A DNA stretch of 64,000 bases from Hominenteromicrobium mulieris (GTDB lineage Bacteria; Bacillota; Clostridia; Oscillospirales; Acutalibacteraceae). Every line of letters starts with the position of its first letter. Within the stretch, counting starts at the first letter, position 1. The translations under genes were made by a program, and so were the position numbers. The DNA lies in assembly GCF_020687165.1 (NCBI RefSeq), contig NZ_JAJEQC010000001.1; one strand, written 5' to 3'. Below, piece after piece: positions 32,317 to 39,910 of the stretch. Below the pieces are notes generated by a model, which saw only the letters and a list, made by a program, of their open reading frames with translations, had not been told where the DNA came from and did not search any database.

Positions 32317-33012
32317 ATGCTGGAAAAACTGAAAGAAGAAGTCTACAAGGCAAATATGCTGCTGCCGAAATACAAGCTCATCACGTTCACGTGGGGTAAC
32401 GTCAGCGGCATCGACCGCGAAAGCGGTATCATGGCCATTAAGCCGAGCGGCGTGGAGTACGACCTTCTGCGCCCCGAGGACATGGTGCTCGTCGATGTGA
32501 ACACAGGCAAAAAGGTGGAGGGCGACCTTAATCCATCGTCCGATACGCCCACACATGTTGAGCTCTACAAGGCATTCCCGAACATCGGCGGCGTTGTCCA
32601 CACGCATAGCCGCTGGGCGACCGTGTTCAGCCAGTCCGGCCGCGGCATCCCGGCGCTCGGCACCACACACGGCGATTATTTCTACGGCGAAATTCCCTGC
32701 ACGCGCAAAATGACGCCTGAGGAGATCGGCGGCGCTTATGAAAAGGAGACCGGCACCGTCATCATCGAGACGTTTAAGGATAAGTCCCCGGACGACATCC
32801 CCGCCGTGCTCGTCCACAGCCATGGCCCGTTCACATGGGGTACAGACCCCATGAACGCCGTGCATAACGCCGTCGTCCTCGAGGAGCTCGCGTTCATGGC
32901 ATGGCACAACCTCGTGCTTGACCCCACAATCCCGCCCATGCAGCAGGAGCTTCTTGATAAGCACTACCTGCGCAAGCACGGCGCAAACGCGTATTATGGG
33001 CAGGGGAAATAA
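32317..33012 (+). CDS. araD: L-ribulose-5-phosphate 4-epimerase (AraD, class II aldolase family)
   Basis: A 231-residue metal-dependent enzyme converting L-ribulose-5-phosphate to D-xylulose-5-phosphate. The family motifs GNVSGIDR, KPSGVEY, SSDTPTHVELY and the zinc-binding HTHSRWAT are present, and a further metal His is in VLVHSHGPF. The order and length match AraD/UlaF/SgbE; those relatives act on ascorbate-derived L-ribulose-5-phosphate, so the pathway is not certain. AGGAGGAG lies upstream. It is co-transcribed with the GH27 gene (22-base gap). No araA or araB is present in the window. Confidence 0.9.
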   Translation: MLEKLKEEVYKANMLLPKYKLITFTWGNVSGIDRESGIMAIKPSGVEYDLLRPEDMVLVDVNTGKKVEGDLNPSSDTPTHVELYKAFPNIGGVVHTHSRWATVFSQSGRGIPALGTTHGDYFYGEIPCTRKMTPEEIGGAYEKETGTVIIETFKDKSPDDIPAVLVHSHGPFTWGTDPMNAVHNAVVLEELAFMAWHNLVLDPTIPPMQQELLDKHYLRKHGANAYYGQGK

Positions 33013-34234
33013 AGAGCGCAAGGCTTTTGCTGCGCTCACGCTTTCGCTTTGCCTGCTTCTTTCCGGCTGTGCGCAGCCGCCAAAGCCGGTGACGGAAGCC
33101 GAAACGCAGACGATTCTCTATACCGCCGCGGGGCATGAAACAGGGCAATTTTCGTCCTCGTGCGGCATTACGCCTGTCGGTGACATGCTCCTGTTTGACC
33201 GCCGTGCGCGAAATGAAAAGGGCGACGTGACGCGTGTTTCGTACTATTGCAAGGATTTAAAAAACGGTGAAGAAACGCTGCTTGGCACGTTGAACCGCAT
33301 GTACTATGAGCCGACCGACAGCGCAGAAGCGGTTGTCGGTAGCCACGTTTACCGCATGATTCCGCTTGGCAACTGGTGGAATATGCCCGATAAAGACGCC
33401 GAACTCGCGCTCTATGATTTCGATTTGAATGTGAAAACCATGCAACGAATCGGCACCGAAAACTACTGCGTAACCGATACAACGACTGGTATTGGCTTGA
33501 CGCTCTGCGCCTACGGAGAGCATTTTCTCCTCCAAAAAGGCGGGCAAATTTTGCTTCTCGACCCCAAAACTGCCGAGGTGAACACCGTTTACAATGCGCA
33601 AAATGGCGCATGTAAAGTGCTCGGTCTTGCTGCAGACGCAAACGCGCACGGGTTTTCTGTGCTCATGCAGTCCGCGGAAAACCCATCGCAGTTGTCGGTT
33701 CATACCTATGAGGAAAGCGGTACGCTTCTAAATATTGCCGATCTGTCTGCGTGCTTGCAAAATCCTGATACCGCAAACTGGAAGAACACGAACATCAGCT
33801 TCGCTGTGCAGGGCGACTACCTGTATTTTTACGGATACGATTTCGGTGAAGACGCAGGCGAAAAACCGATTTACAGCGTACTCGCGAAAATTGACGGCGA
33901 GACCTGCACTGAAGTCGCCGATTTCGAGCAAAGCACAGCCAATTTTGTGCCGAGCTATACCGCAAAAGCAGACGGCTTTCTGTTTGCGTTCGGCGACATT
34001 GCCTACCGCTTTTCCACCCAAAACGGCTGGGAAAAGGGTGCAGTCCCGCTACAAAACGAAGACCTTACACTGCGCGAATGGTACTTTGACGGCGAACACT
34101 ATTGGGTCTCGGCTGTAAACAAAGACGGCAGTGACTGCGCAGGAGACGGCGGCTATGCACAAACTACACGCTATTGCCGCGTGGCAAACGCAGACCTAAA
34201 CTGGTCGCCGTGCGCCGCACCGAACGAACCATAA
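32996..34234 (+). CDS. Predicted lipoprotein of unknown function
   Basis: A 412-residue protein starting at the ATG at 32996, overlapping the end of araD by 17 bases. After a short basic stretch (GRGNKERK), a hydrophobic segment ends in the lipobox LLSGC with Cys about 23, so it should be lipid-anchored on the outside of the membrane. The mature part is rich in Thr, Asn and aromatic residues, with recurring blocks of two strands (for example KDLKNGEETLLGTL, YDFDLNVKTMQRIG, KGGQILLLDPKTAEV) that suggest a beta-propeller. I do not recognise a family. It has no clear ribosome site, consistent with coupling to araD. Confidence 0.75.
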   Translation: MGRGNKERKAFAALTLSLCLLLSGCAQPPKPVTEAETQTILYTAAGHETGQFSSSCGITPVGDMLLFDRRARNEKGDVTRVSYYCKDLKNGEETLLGTLNRMYYEPTDSAEAVVGSHVYRMIPLGNWWNMPDKDAELALYDFDLNVKTMQRIGTENYCVTDTTTGIGLTLCAYGEHFLLQKGGQILLLDPKTAEVNTVYNAQNGACKVLGLAADANAHGFSVLMQSAENPSQLSVHTYEESGTLLNIADLSACLQNPDTANWKNTNISFAVQGDYLYFYGYDFGEDAGEKPIYSVLAKIDGETCTEVADFEQSTANFVPSYTAKADGFLFAFGDIAYRFSTQNGWEKGAVPLQNEDLTLREWYFDGEHYWVSAVNKDGSDCAGDGGYAQTTRYCRVANADLNWSPCAAPNEP

Positions 34235-34239
34235 AGCAA

Positions 34240-34278
34240 GACCCGCCGGGAAATATACACCTCGGCGGGTCAAATTAT
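34240..34278. terminator. Hairpin between convergent lipoprotein and HD-domain genes
   Basis: Perfect stem GACCCGCCG (34240-34248) / CGGCGGGTC (34263-34271), followed by AAATTATT. Confidence 0.7.
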
Positions 34279-34281
34279 TCG

Positions 34282-34770
34282 TTATTCTTTTATGAACGTG
34301 TCGAGCAGGGCGAGACCCGAAGAGGATTTAAACAGTCGCCGCACGGCTTTTGCGTGGGCAGAAGGATCATCTTCTTCCGTGCAGCCCGCAATGAGGTCGG
34401 CTTCAACGAGAAGCTGCAGATCCTTGCCATCGATCTTGTCGTAGCAGTGATGCAGAACGATCATCTTGGTGATGCGTGGCAGATCTTCTTCCGCGTAGCC
34501 ACAAGCCGTCAGAAATTTTCGCGCCAACGCAGGTGCTTCCTTGCGCTGATTCGCGGGGCAGCCGTCATCGTACTTTTCCTTGCAAAATTTGATCGCGATA
34601 TCGTGCAAAATCGCCGCCGCGCGCAGATTTTCCTGCTCGTGGGTGGGAAGATTTTCCAACTCACCCAGCATTTTCGCAAGACCGTATACCTTTAAAATGT
34701 GCTGTGTGCGGCGCAGGTGCCCGTTCTCATACAGGAGCGCGTCATATAAAAGCTTCGCTTCGTTCGGCAT
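34282..34770 (-). CDS. HD-domain protein
   Basis: A 162-residue metal-dependent phosphohydrolase-like protein. Metal ligands of the HD fold are visible as HLRRTQHILKV (first His), AAILHDIA (the HD pair, about residue 57), VLHHCYD (about residue 105) and EADLIAG (last Asp). Length and order resemble YqeK/HDIG-type small hydrolases, but it is not closely YqeK-like; the substrate is unknown. The ribosome site GGAGGGG lies nine bases before the start. It is a single gene converging on the lipoprotein and divergent from the MocR gene. Confidence 0.8.
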   Translation of the reverse strand: MPNEAKLLYDALLYENGHLRRTQHILKVYGLAKMLGELENLPTHEQENLRAAAILHDIAIKFCKEKYDDGCPANQRKEAPALARKFLTACGYAEEDLPRITKMIVLHHCYDKIDGKDLQLLVEADLIAGCTEEDDPSAHAKAVRRLFKSSSGLALLDTFIKE

Positions 34771-34807
34771 GCAATCCCCTCCGTTTCAAGGTCATCATAC
34801 CATGGCT

Positions 34808-34836
34808 TTGACATTTGTGCAAGAGTCCGCTATACT
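34808..34836 (+). promoter_or_regulatory. Promoter of the mocR-type gene
   Basis: TTGACA (34808-34813), 17 bases, TATACT (34831-34836). Confidence 0.8.
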
Positions 34837-34869
34837 AAATTAAAACGCGACAGATCACGGAGAACCTAC

Positions 34870-36282
34870 ATGCTCACCTATTCTTTCTCAAAAATCGGCT
34901 CCGAAAGCCTTTATATGTACCTGTATAAGTGCATCCGTGAGGACATTCTGACGGGCAAGATCACGCCCGGCACAAAATTGCCCTCTAAGCGCAGCTTTGC
35001 GGAAAACCTCGGCGTCAGCGTCATCACAGTCGAAAACGCCTATGCGCAGCTTGTCTCGGAGGGGTACGTCTACGCCTTGCCGAAAAAAGGCTTCTTCGCC
35101 GCCAATCTGGAAAAAAGCACCGCGCCGCAGAAAAAAGAGAGTCCCCGGACACAAATGCCCGTACCGCCGAAATATTTTGCGGATTTTTCCAGCAGCCGCA
35201 CCGACCCGCAGAATTTTCCGTTTGCCACATGGGCGAAGCTCATGCGCGAGATCATCTCGGAAAAAAGCGCCGAGCTTATGGTAAACGCCCCATGCGGCGG
35301 CGTATTCGAGCTAAGGTGCGCCATCGCCGAGCACCTTAGGGAGTTTCGCGGCATCGATGCCGACCCGAACTGCATCGTCGTCGGCGCCGGAACGGAGTAC
35401 CTCTACGGGCTTCTCATCCAACTTTTGGGGTTCGATAAGGTCTACGCGCTCGAAGATCCCGGCTACCGCAAAATTGCGCAGGTGTACGAGAGCTACGGTG
35501 TGCAGTACCGTTTCACGCCGATGGATAAAGAGGGGATAGACCCCAAAGCGCTCGAAAAAAGCGGCGCGGATATTCTGCACATTTCGCCGTCGCACCACTT
35601 CCCGACGGGCATCGTCACGCCCATCGCACGGCGTTACACGCTTCTCGATTGGGCTGCGCAGAGCGAAAACCGTTACATCATCGAGGACGATTACGATTCC
35701 GAGTTCCGCCTTACCGGCAAGCCTATCCCGGCGCTGCAAAGCATCGATTCCGCCGACCGCGTCATTTACATGAATACGTTTTCAAAAAGCCTTGCCAGCA
35801 CCATCCGCATCAGCTACATGGTACTGCCCACAGCGCTCGCCGAAGCATTTTACAAAAATCTTGGGTTCTACGCGTGCACGGTCTCGAACCTAGAGCAGTA
35901 CACGCTCGCAAAATTCATTTCCGAGGGCTATTTTGAAAAGCACATCAACCGCATGCGCATCCGTTATAAGCAAAAAAAGGACCTCATCTTAAAAGAGATG
36001 AAGCGCTGCGGTTTGTTAAAGCTTGCAAAAATCGATGCCGAAGACGCCGGCCTGCATTTTCTTCTGCGTGTCTGCGGACCTGTGCCCGCCGAAAAGATCA
36101 CCCGCCGCGCGGCGGAAAACGGCGTGCGCGTCACCGGACTTTCGGCGTATTACCATACAGCGCCCGTAAACCCGCAGACCGCATTCGTTATCAGCTACTC
36201 CGAGGTTCCCGACGCCCGCATTCCCGAAGCCGTCAACCGCTTAGCTAAAGCCGTTACGGCTGCGGTGATGGGGGAGAGATGA
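34870..36282 (+). CDS. MocR-family regulator (GntR winged helix plus aminotransferase-like domain)
   Basis: A 470-residue protein. Residues 1-75 form a GntR-type winged helix (YKCIREDILTGKITPGTKLPSKRSFAENLG). From about 110 a fold-type I aminotransferase domain binds PLP, with DDYDSEFR and the PLP lysine in NTFSKSLASTIRISY. Members such as PdxR, GabR and TauR sense PLP or an amino-acid adduct. No pdxST, gab or tau genes are next to it, so the regulon is unknown. It has a consensus promoter; the HD-domain gene on the other side is the only divergent neighbour. A long hairpin follows at 36286-36334. Confidence 0.9.
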   Translation: MLTYSFSKIGSESLYMYLYKCIREDILTGKITPGTKLPSKRSFAENLGVSVITVENAYAQLVSEGYVYALPKKGFFAANLEKSTAPQKKESPRTQMPVPPKYFADFSSSRTDPQNFPFATWAKLMREIISEKSAELMVNAPCGGVFELRCAIAEHLREFRGIDADPNCIVVGAGTEYLYGLLIQLLGFDKVYALEDPGYRKIAQVYESYGVQYRFTPMDKEGIDPKALEKSGADILHISPSHHFPTGIVTPIARRYTLLDWAAQSENRYIIEDDYDSEFRLTGKPIPALQSIDSADRVIYMNTFSKSLASTIRISYMVLPTALAEAFYKNLGFYACTVSNLEQYTLAKFISEGYFEKHINRMRIRYKQKKDLILKEMKRCGLLKLAKIDAEDAGLHFLLRVCGPVPAEKITRRAAENGVRVTGLSAYYHTAPVNPQTAFVISYSEVPDARIPEAVNRLAKAVTAAVMGER

Positions 36283-36285
36283 TAA

Positions 36286-36334
36286 AACCCCGCCGCCCGC
36301 AAAGATAAGATTTTGTCTTTATGGCGGTGGGGTT
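36286..36334 (+). terminator. Long hairpin after the mocR-type gene
   Basis: AACCCCGCCGCC (36286-36297) pairs with GGCGGTGGGGTT (36323-36334, one G-T), with an inner stem AAAGA/TCTTT. No T run follows, so it may be an RNA 3'-end stabiliser or a weak terminator. Confidence 0.5.
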
Positions 36335-36455
36335 AGTGACATATTTCGCTTTGCAGAATATGAAATGAGTGCTGCCGTATTTGTGAAGTTTTCCGCGTAT
36401 ACAGAAAGTGAAAGGAACTTCGCTCTTAACGCGCGCAGCACAGCTCACTGCGAAG

Positions 36456-36508
36456 AAATTTCACGATAACCGAAGGTTGTTATTTTACTCGCCGTAAGGC
36501 GAATTTCG
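36456..36508. repeat. Short hairpin-and-spacer repeat array remnant
   Basis: Two small stem-loops (TAACC-gaa-GGTTG at 36467-36479; TCGCC-gtaa-GGCGA at 36489-36502) are separated and flanked by near-identical spacers AATTTCAC, ATTTTAC and AATTTCG. From memory, similar strings of hairpins joined by ATTTCAC spacers occur in intergenic regions of many Clostridia. The preceding 36335-36455 holds no recognisable gene. Confidence 0.4.
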
Positions 36509-36511
36509 TTG

Positions 36512-36546
36512 AAAAAAGACCATTGTCATTTGACAATGGTCTTTTT
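36512..36546 (-). terminator. Terminator of tRNA-Leu
   Basis: Perfect 16-bp stem (36513-36528 with 36531-36546), beginning with AAAAAGACC directly after the tRNA CCA end and finishing in TTTTTT on the minus strand. Confidence 0.92.
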
Positions 36547-36632
36547 GGTGCAGGTAACAGGACTTGAACCTGCATGAACTTGCATTCATATGGACCTGAA
36601 CCATACGCGTCTGCCAATTCCGCCATACCTGC
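36546..36632 (-). tRNA. tRNA-Leu (anticodon CAG)
   Basis: An 87-base class II tRNA including an encoded CCA end. The acceptor stem is GCAGGTA/TACCTGC, the D-arm holds GGAATTGGCAGACGCG, the anticodon loop TTCAGGT gives anticodon CAG (reads CUG), a long variable arm follows, and the T-arm has GGTTCAAGTCC. The variable arm and D-loop are those of tRNA-Leu. Confidence 0.97.
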
Positions 36633-36667
36633 ATATTCTTTTTGCCGTCTCGTTTGACGGCTCAATT

Positions 36668-36696
36668 ATTATAGCATGATGCAGCTGAATTGTCAA
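36668..36696 (-). promoter_or_regulatory. Promoter of tRNA-Leu
   Basis: Minus-strand perfect TTGACA (36691-36696), 17 bases, TATAAT (36668-36673). Confidence 0.92.
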
Positions 36697-36713
36697 CAGC
36701 TATTTTTTGACTT

Positions 36714-37358
36714 TTAAGAACTTTTTTCGTTTTCGGTCACGCGGTAGCACAGCGTCATCATGCTGTCGTTCAGATGCACGTTTTCCACGATCGTGTCCGG
36801 ATAGCGCAGGGCAATATCGTAGTGGCTGAAATTCCAGTAGCTCTTGATGCCGATGTCATAAAGCAGCTCCACGACCGATTTCACGGCACTGTCCGGCACG
36901 CACAAAATCGCCATCAAGGGCGCGTTTTCCGAGCAGAAGCGGCGGATGCCCGCAGCGGGGAGTACGCGTAGGTCGGCAATCTGCTGGCCCACGACCTGTT
37001 CGCTGTTGTCAAAAATACCGATGAGATCAAACCCCGCGAAATTATAAGAAATGTGCGTCGCAATGGCCTTGCCCAAATTGCCTGCACCGATTAAAATGCA
37101 CTTGTGTGCACGGTCCACACCCAAAATAGAGCCAATCTCCTCGCAAAGTTGGTGCACGCCGTAGCCGTAGCCCTGCTGGCCGTAGCCGCCGAAGCAGTTG
37201 AAATCCTGGCGCACCTGCGAAGCCGTGAAACCCATTTTTTCGGAAAGCTCCTTAGAGGAAATACGCGTCACTCCGCGCTTGTCCAAGTGCCGCAAAAAGC
37301 GGTAGTAGCGCGGCAGACGCCGAATGACCGGCATGGAAATATACGGTTTCTTCTGCAT
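36714..37358 (-). CDS. rex: Redox-sensing transcriptional repressor Rex
   Basis: A 214-residue NADH/NAD+-sensing repressor. The N-terminal winged helix (MPVIRRLPRYYRFLRHL, SSKELSEKMGFTASQVRQDFNCFG) precedes a Rossmann domain with IGAGNLGKAIA. Rex controls fermentation and NADH-recycling genes in Gram-positive anaerobes, leaving DNA when NADH is high. GAGGTGATG precedes the start by a few bases. It has its own promoter (37380-37408). No clear Rex operator (TTGTTAA/TTAACAA type) was found upstream of rex or elsewhere in the intergenic regions I checked. Confidence 0.95.
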   Translation of the reverse strand: MQKKPYISMPVIRRLPRYYRFLRHLDKRGVTRISSKELSEKMGFTASQVRQDFNCFGGYGQQGYGYGVHQLCEEIGSILGVDRAHKCILIGAGNLGKAIATHISYNFAGFDLIGIFDNSEQVVGQQIADLRVLPAAGIRRFCSENAPLMAILCVPDSAVKSVVELLYDIGIKSYWNFSHYDIALRYPDTIVENVHLNDSMMTLCYRVTENEKSS

Positions 37359-37379
37359 ATCATCACCTCGTTTGACAAA

Positions 37380-37408
37380 ATTTTAGCACATCATAAAGAC
37401 CTGTGCAA
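37380..37408 (-). promoter_or_regulatory. Promoter of rex
   Basis: Minus-strand TTGCAC (37403-37408), 17 bases, TAAAAT (37380-37385). Confidence 0.65.
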
Positions 37409-37419
37409 GTGTTTTTTAT

Positions 37420-37472
37420 AAATAAGAAAAGAAAAACGGGCGGCCAGACCCTAAAAAGGAGGGTGGCCGCCC
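37420..37472 (-). terminator. Terminator after icd
   Basis: Minus-strand GGGCGGCCACCC pairs with GGGTCTGGCCGCCC (37438-37472, two-base bulge), followed by GTTTTTCTTTTC. Confidence 0.9.
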
Positions 37473-37495
37473 ACGCTTTTCAAATCCATGTCGGG

Positions 37496-38716
37496 TTACA
37501 GAAGTTGCTCCAAACGATCGCGGATCGCGAGGAGGAAGCCCTCGGTGTCCACTTTCTTTGCATTCGGCAGGGTAGACATCGCCGCAAGGTCGCCGGTCAT
37601 GATGCCGTCCTCTTCAATCGTCTGCAAAGTTGCCTTTTCAAGCTTGTCCGCAAAGGCGCTCAGCTCCGGCAGGTCGTCCAGCGCGCCGCGCTTACGCAGC
37701 GCGCCCGTCCACGCAAACAATGTTGCGACGGAGTTTGTGGAGGTTGTTTCGCCCTTCAAATATTTGTAGTAGTGGCGCTGTACCGTGCCGTGCGCGGCTT
37801 CATACTCGTAAACGCCGTCCGGGGAGACGAGCACGGAGGTCATCATGGCAAGACTGCCGTACGCCGTCGCGATCATGTCGCTCATCACGTCGCCGTCGTA
37901 GTTTTTGCAGGCCCAAATGTAGCCGCCTTCACTGCGAATCACGCGCGCAATGGCGTCGTCGATCAGCGTGTAGAAGTATTCAATGCCGACTTTTTCAAAC
38001 TTCTCTTTATATTCCGCGTCGTAAATTTCCTGGAAAATATCCTTAAAGCGGTGGTCGTAGGTCTTCGAAATCGTGTCTTTTGCCGCAAACCACAGGTCCT
38101 GCTTCATGCTCAGCGCGTAATTAAAGCAGGAGCGTGCAAAGCTCTCAATGCTCTTATCAATATTATGTAAACCTTGAATCACACCCGGCGTTTTGAATTC
38201 GTGGATGGTCACGCGCTCCTCAGTGCCGTCCGCTTTTGTCACAACAAGCTCAGCCTTTGCATTTTCCGGCACGCGCATCTCGACGTTCTTATACAGATCG
38301 CCGTACGCGTGACGCGCAATGGTAATCGGCTTTGTCCACGTCGGAATGTACGGCGTGATGCCCTTCAGCAAAATCGGCGTGCGGAACACCGTGCCGTCCA
38401 AAATGGCACGGATGGTACCGTTCGGAGATTTCCACATCTCTGTGAGGTTGTACTCCTTCACACGCGCGGCGTTTGGCGTAATGGTCGCACACTTTACAGC
38501 CACACCGTATTTTTTCGTTGCCTCGGCGGAATCAATCGTAACCTGATCTTTCGTCGCCTCGCGGTGCTCCAGACCAAGGTCATAATACTCCGTTTTCAGG
38601 TCAACATAGGGGGTCAGCAAAATATCTTTGATCATTTTCCAGATGATGCGGGTCATCTCGTCGCCGTCCATTTCCACAAGCGGCGTTTTCATGGGGATCT
38701 TTGTAAAATCGGACAT
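37496..38716 (-). CDS. icd: NADP-type isocitrate dehydrogenase (eukaryote-like, type II)
   Basis: A 406-residue enzyme oxidising isocitrate to 2-oxoglutarate, the carbon skeleton for the ammonia-assimilation genes in this window. It resembles the eukaryotic/homodimeric type II family rather than E. coli Icd: VEMDGDEMTRIIWKMIKD at the N-terminus, TITPNAARVKEY, SPNGTIRAILDGTVFR (substrate-binding), and NYDGDVMSDMIA (metal-binding Asp residues). The coenzyme choice is by family; NADP is usual. AAAGG lies 12 bases upstream of the start. It has its own promoter and terminator. Confidence 0.93.
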   Translation of the reverse strand: MSDFTKIPMKTPLVEMDGDEMTRIIWKMIKDILLTPYVDLKTEYYDLGLEHREATKDQVTIDSAEATKKYGVAVKCATITPNAARVKEYNLTEMWKSPNGTIRAILDGTVFRTPILLKGITPYIPTWTKPITIARHAYGDLYKNVEMRVPENAKAELVVTKADGTEERVTIHEFKTPGVIQGLHNIDKSIESFARSCFNYALSMKQDLWFAAKDTISKTYDHRFKDIFQEIYDAEYKEKFEKVGIEYFYTLIDDAIARVIRSEGGYIWACKNYDGDVMSDMIATAYGSLAMMTSVLVSPDGVYEYEAAHGTVQRHYYKYLKGETTSTNSVATLFAWTGALRKRGALDDLPELSAFADKLEKATLQTIEEDGIMTGDLAAMSTLPNAKKVDTEGFLLAIRDRLEQLL

Positions 38717-38791
38717 TTCAAAGCCTTACCTTTCTGCGGCTGTACCGCGAAGCTCTGTGTCACGGGGGGAGAATGTGACGCTGTTTCTATC

Positions 38792-38820
38792 ATTATCGGA
38801 TATTTCGCGAGAAAAGTCAA
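38792..38820 (-). promoter_or_regulatory. Promoter of icd
   Basis: Minus-strand TTGACT (38815-38820), 17 bases, GATAAT (38792-38797). Confidence 0.7.
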
Positions 38821-38930
38821 TCGTAAATTGTGAATAAACTGCATGAAATTGCAGGAAATACAGTTAAACCCTGCAAAACGTGCATACTATGTATTTACAG
38901 GACATCGGCGGACATGTTTGCGCTTTGCCC

Positions 38931-38959
38931 TTGCAGGATGCGTAAAAGCGTGCTATACT
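38931..38959 (+). promoter_or_regulatory. Promoter of the tepA-like gene
   Basis: TTGCAG (38931-38936), 17 bases, TATACT (38954-38959). Confidence 0.65.
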
Positions 38960-39044
38960 GATATACGTGAAAGTTTGTGCCGCGTATGATTCCGCATTTT
39001 CTGTGAAAACTAAGCGCATCTTAATTCAAAAGGAGCGCTGCGGC

Positions 39045-39812
39045 ATGAAAAGCACAAAGAAACGCTCGTCTTTTTCCATGCAGGAAACGGACGAAGCCGA
39101 AGAAGAAAACGAAGACCTTTCCGACCGTCAGAAGCAGATCCGCGAGGGCGGCGCGGTCGTTACCAAAAACCGAAAGCACACCATCCAGTGCCTCACCGTC
39201 ATCGGACAGATTGAAGGGCATTACGTCGCACCATCGCAGAACAAAACGACGAAGTACGAGCACGTGATCCCGCAGATCGTCTCCGTGGAGGAGGACCCGA
39301 ACATCGACGGTCTGCTCATGATTTTAAACACGGTCGGCGGCGACGTGGAGGCCGGTCTTGCCATTGCAGAGCTTGTCGCCGGCATGCGCAAACCCACGGT
39401 GTCACTCGTTCTCGGCGGCGGACATTCCATCGGCGTGCCGCTTGCAGTGGCGGCAAAGCACTCGTTCATCGCGCCCTCGGCATCCATGACCATTCACCCG
39501 GTGCGCATGAGCGGCCTAATGCTTGGCGTGCCGCAGACGCTGGAGTATTTCCAGCGCATGCAGGACCGCATTACGAATTTCGTCACGGCAAATTCCGGCA
39601 TTTCCTATGAGCGCTTTATGCAGCTCGCCATGAATACGCAGGAGCTCGTCATGGACGTGGGGACGGTGCTGGACGGCGATGAAGCCGTGGCAGAGGGGCT
39701 TATTGATACGCTCGGCAGCCTGCACGATGCCATGGATTGCCTCGACAAAATGATTGCCGCAGAGAAGAATAAGCAGCGTGCAAAGCCCAGAAAAGGCAAG
39801 AAATCACTCTAA
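39045..39812 (+). CDS. tepA: ClpP-like serine protease of the TepA family
   Basis: A 255-residue ClpP-fold protease without the Clp N-terminal axial loops; it matches TepA (translocation-enhancing protein) of Firmicutes. The nucleophile is in LGGGHSIGVPLAVAA (about residue 127) and the His in TIHPVRMSG (about residue 151); the strand DGLLMILNTVGGDVEAGLAIAE is characteristic of the crotonase/ClpP fold. Residues 1-35 are acidic and probably disordered. The start at 39045 follows AAGGAG by nine bases. TepA neighbours ftsK/spoIIIE in many Firmicutes, as it nearly does here. Confidence 0.9.
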   Translation: MKSTKKRSSFSMQETDEAEEENEDLSDRQKQIREGGAVVTKNRKHTIQCLTVIGQIEGHYVAPSQNKTTKYEHVIPQIVSVEEDPNIDGLLMILNTVGGDVEAGLAIAELVAGMRKPTVSLVLGGGHSIGVPLAVAAKHSFIAPSASMTIHPVRMSGLMLGVPQTLEYFQRMQDRITNFVTANSGISYERFMQLAMNTQELVMDVGTVLDGDEAVAEGLIDTLGSLHDAMDCLDKMIAAEKNKQRAKPRKGKKSL

Positions 39813-39838
39813 AAACGGCATTTGCCGTTTACATAACT
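39813..39838 (+). terminator. Small hairpin after the tepA-like gene
   Basis: AAACGGCA (39813-39820) / TGCCGTTT (39823-39830), with the nearest T run several bases away; weak. Confidence 0.35.
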
Positions 39839-39856
39839 TTTTATTTATCGTATAAT
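39828..39856 (+). promoter_or_regulatory. Promoter of uppP
   Basis: TTTACA (39828-39833), 17 bases, TATAAT (39851-39856). Confidence 0.75.
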
Positions 39857-39910
39857 TATACCGATAAAACCGAACAAAGCCAAATTATCCGCAGAAAAGG
39901 AGATTACATA

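Larger units (their letters stand above)
38717..39044. other. Divergent intergenic region between icd and the tepA-like gene
   Basis: A gene-free stretch of 328 bases holding the icd promoter (38792-38820, minus) and the tepA promoter (38931-38959, plus). Between them TTGCAGG (38849-38855) and CCTGCAA (38870-38876) form a perfect 7-bp inverted repeat, and a second arm TGCATG/CATGCA-like stretch surrounds it. The function of the repeat is unknown. Confidence 0.5.

Noticed and set aside
36254..36448. Short minus-strand reading frame downstream of the mocR-type gene
   Set aside because: It crosses the hairpin after the mocR-type gene, has no ribosome site and no protein-like features.
37359..37420. 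Rex operator in the rex promoter
   Set aside because: No TTGTTAA/TTAACAA-like or TTGTGAA/TTCACAA-like palindrome is present.
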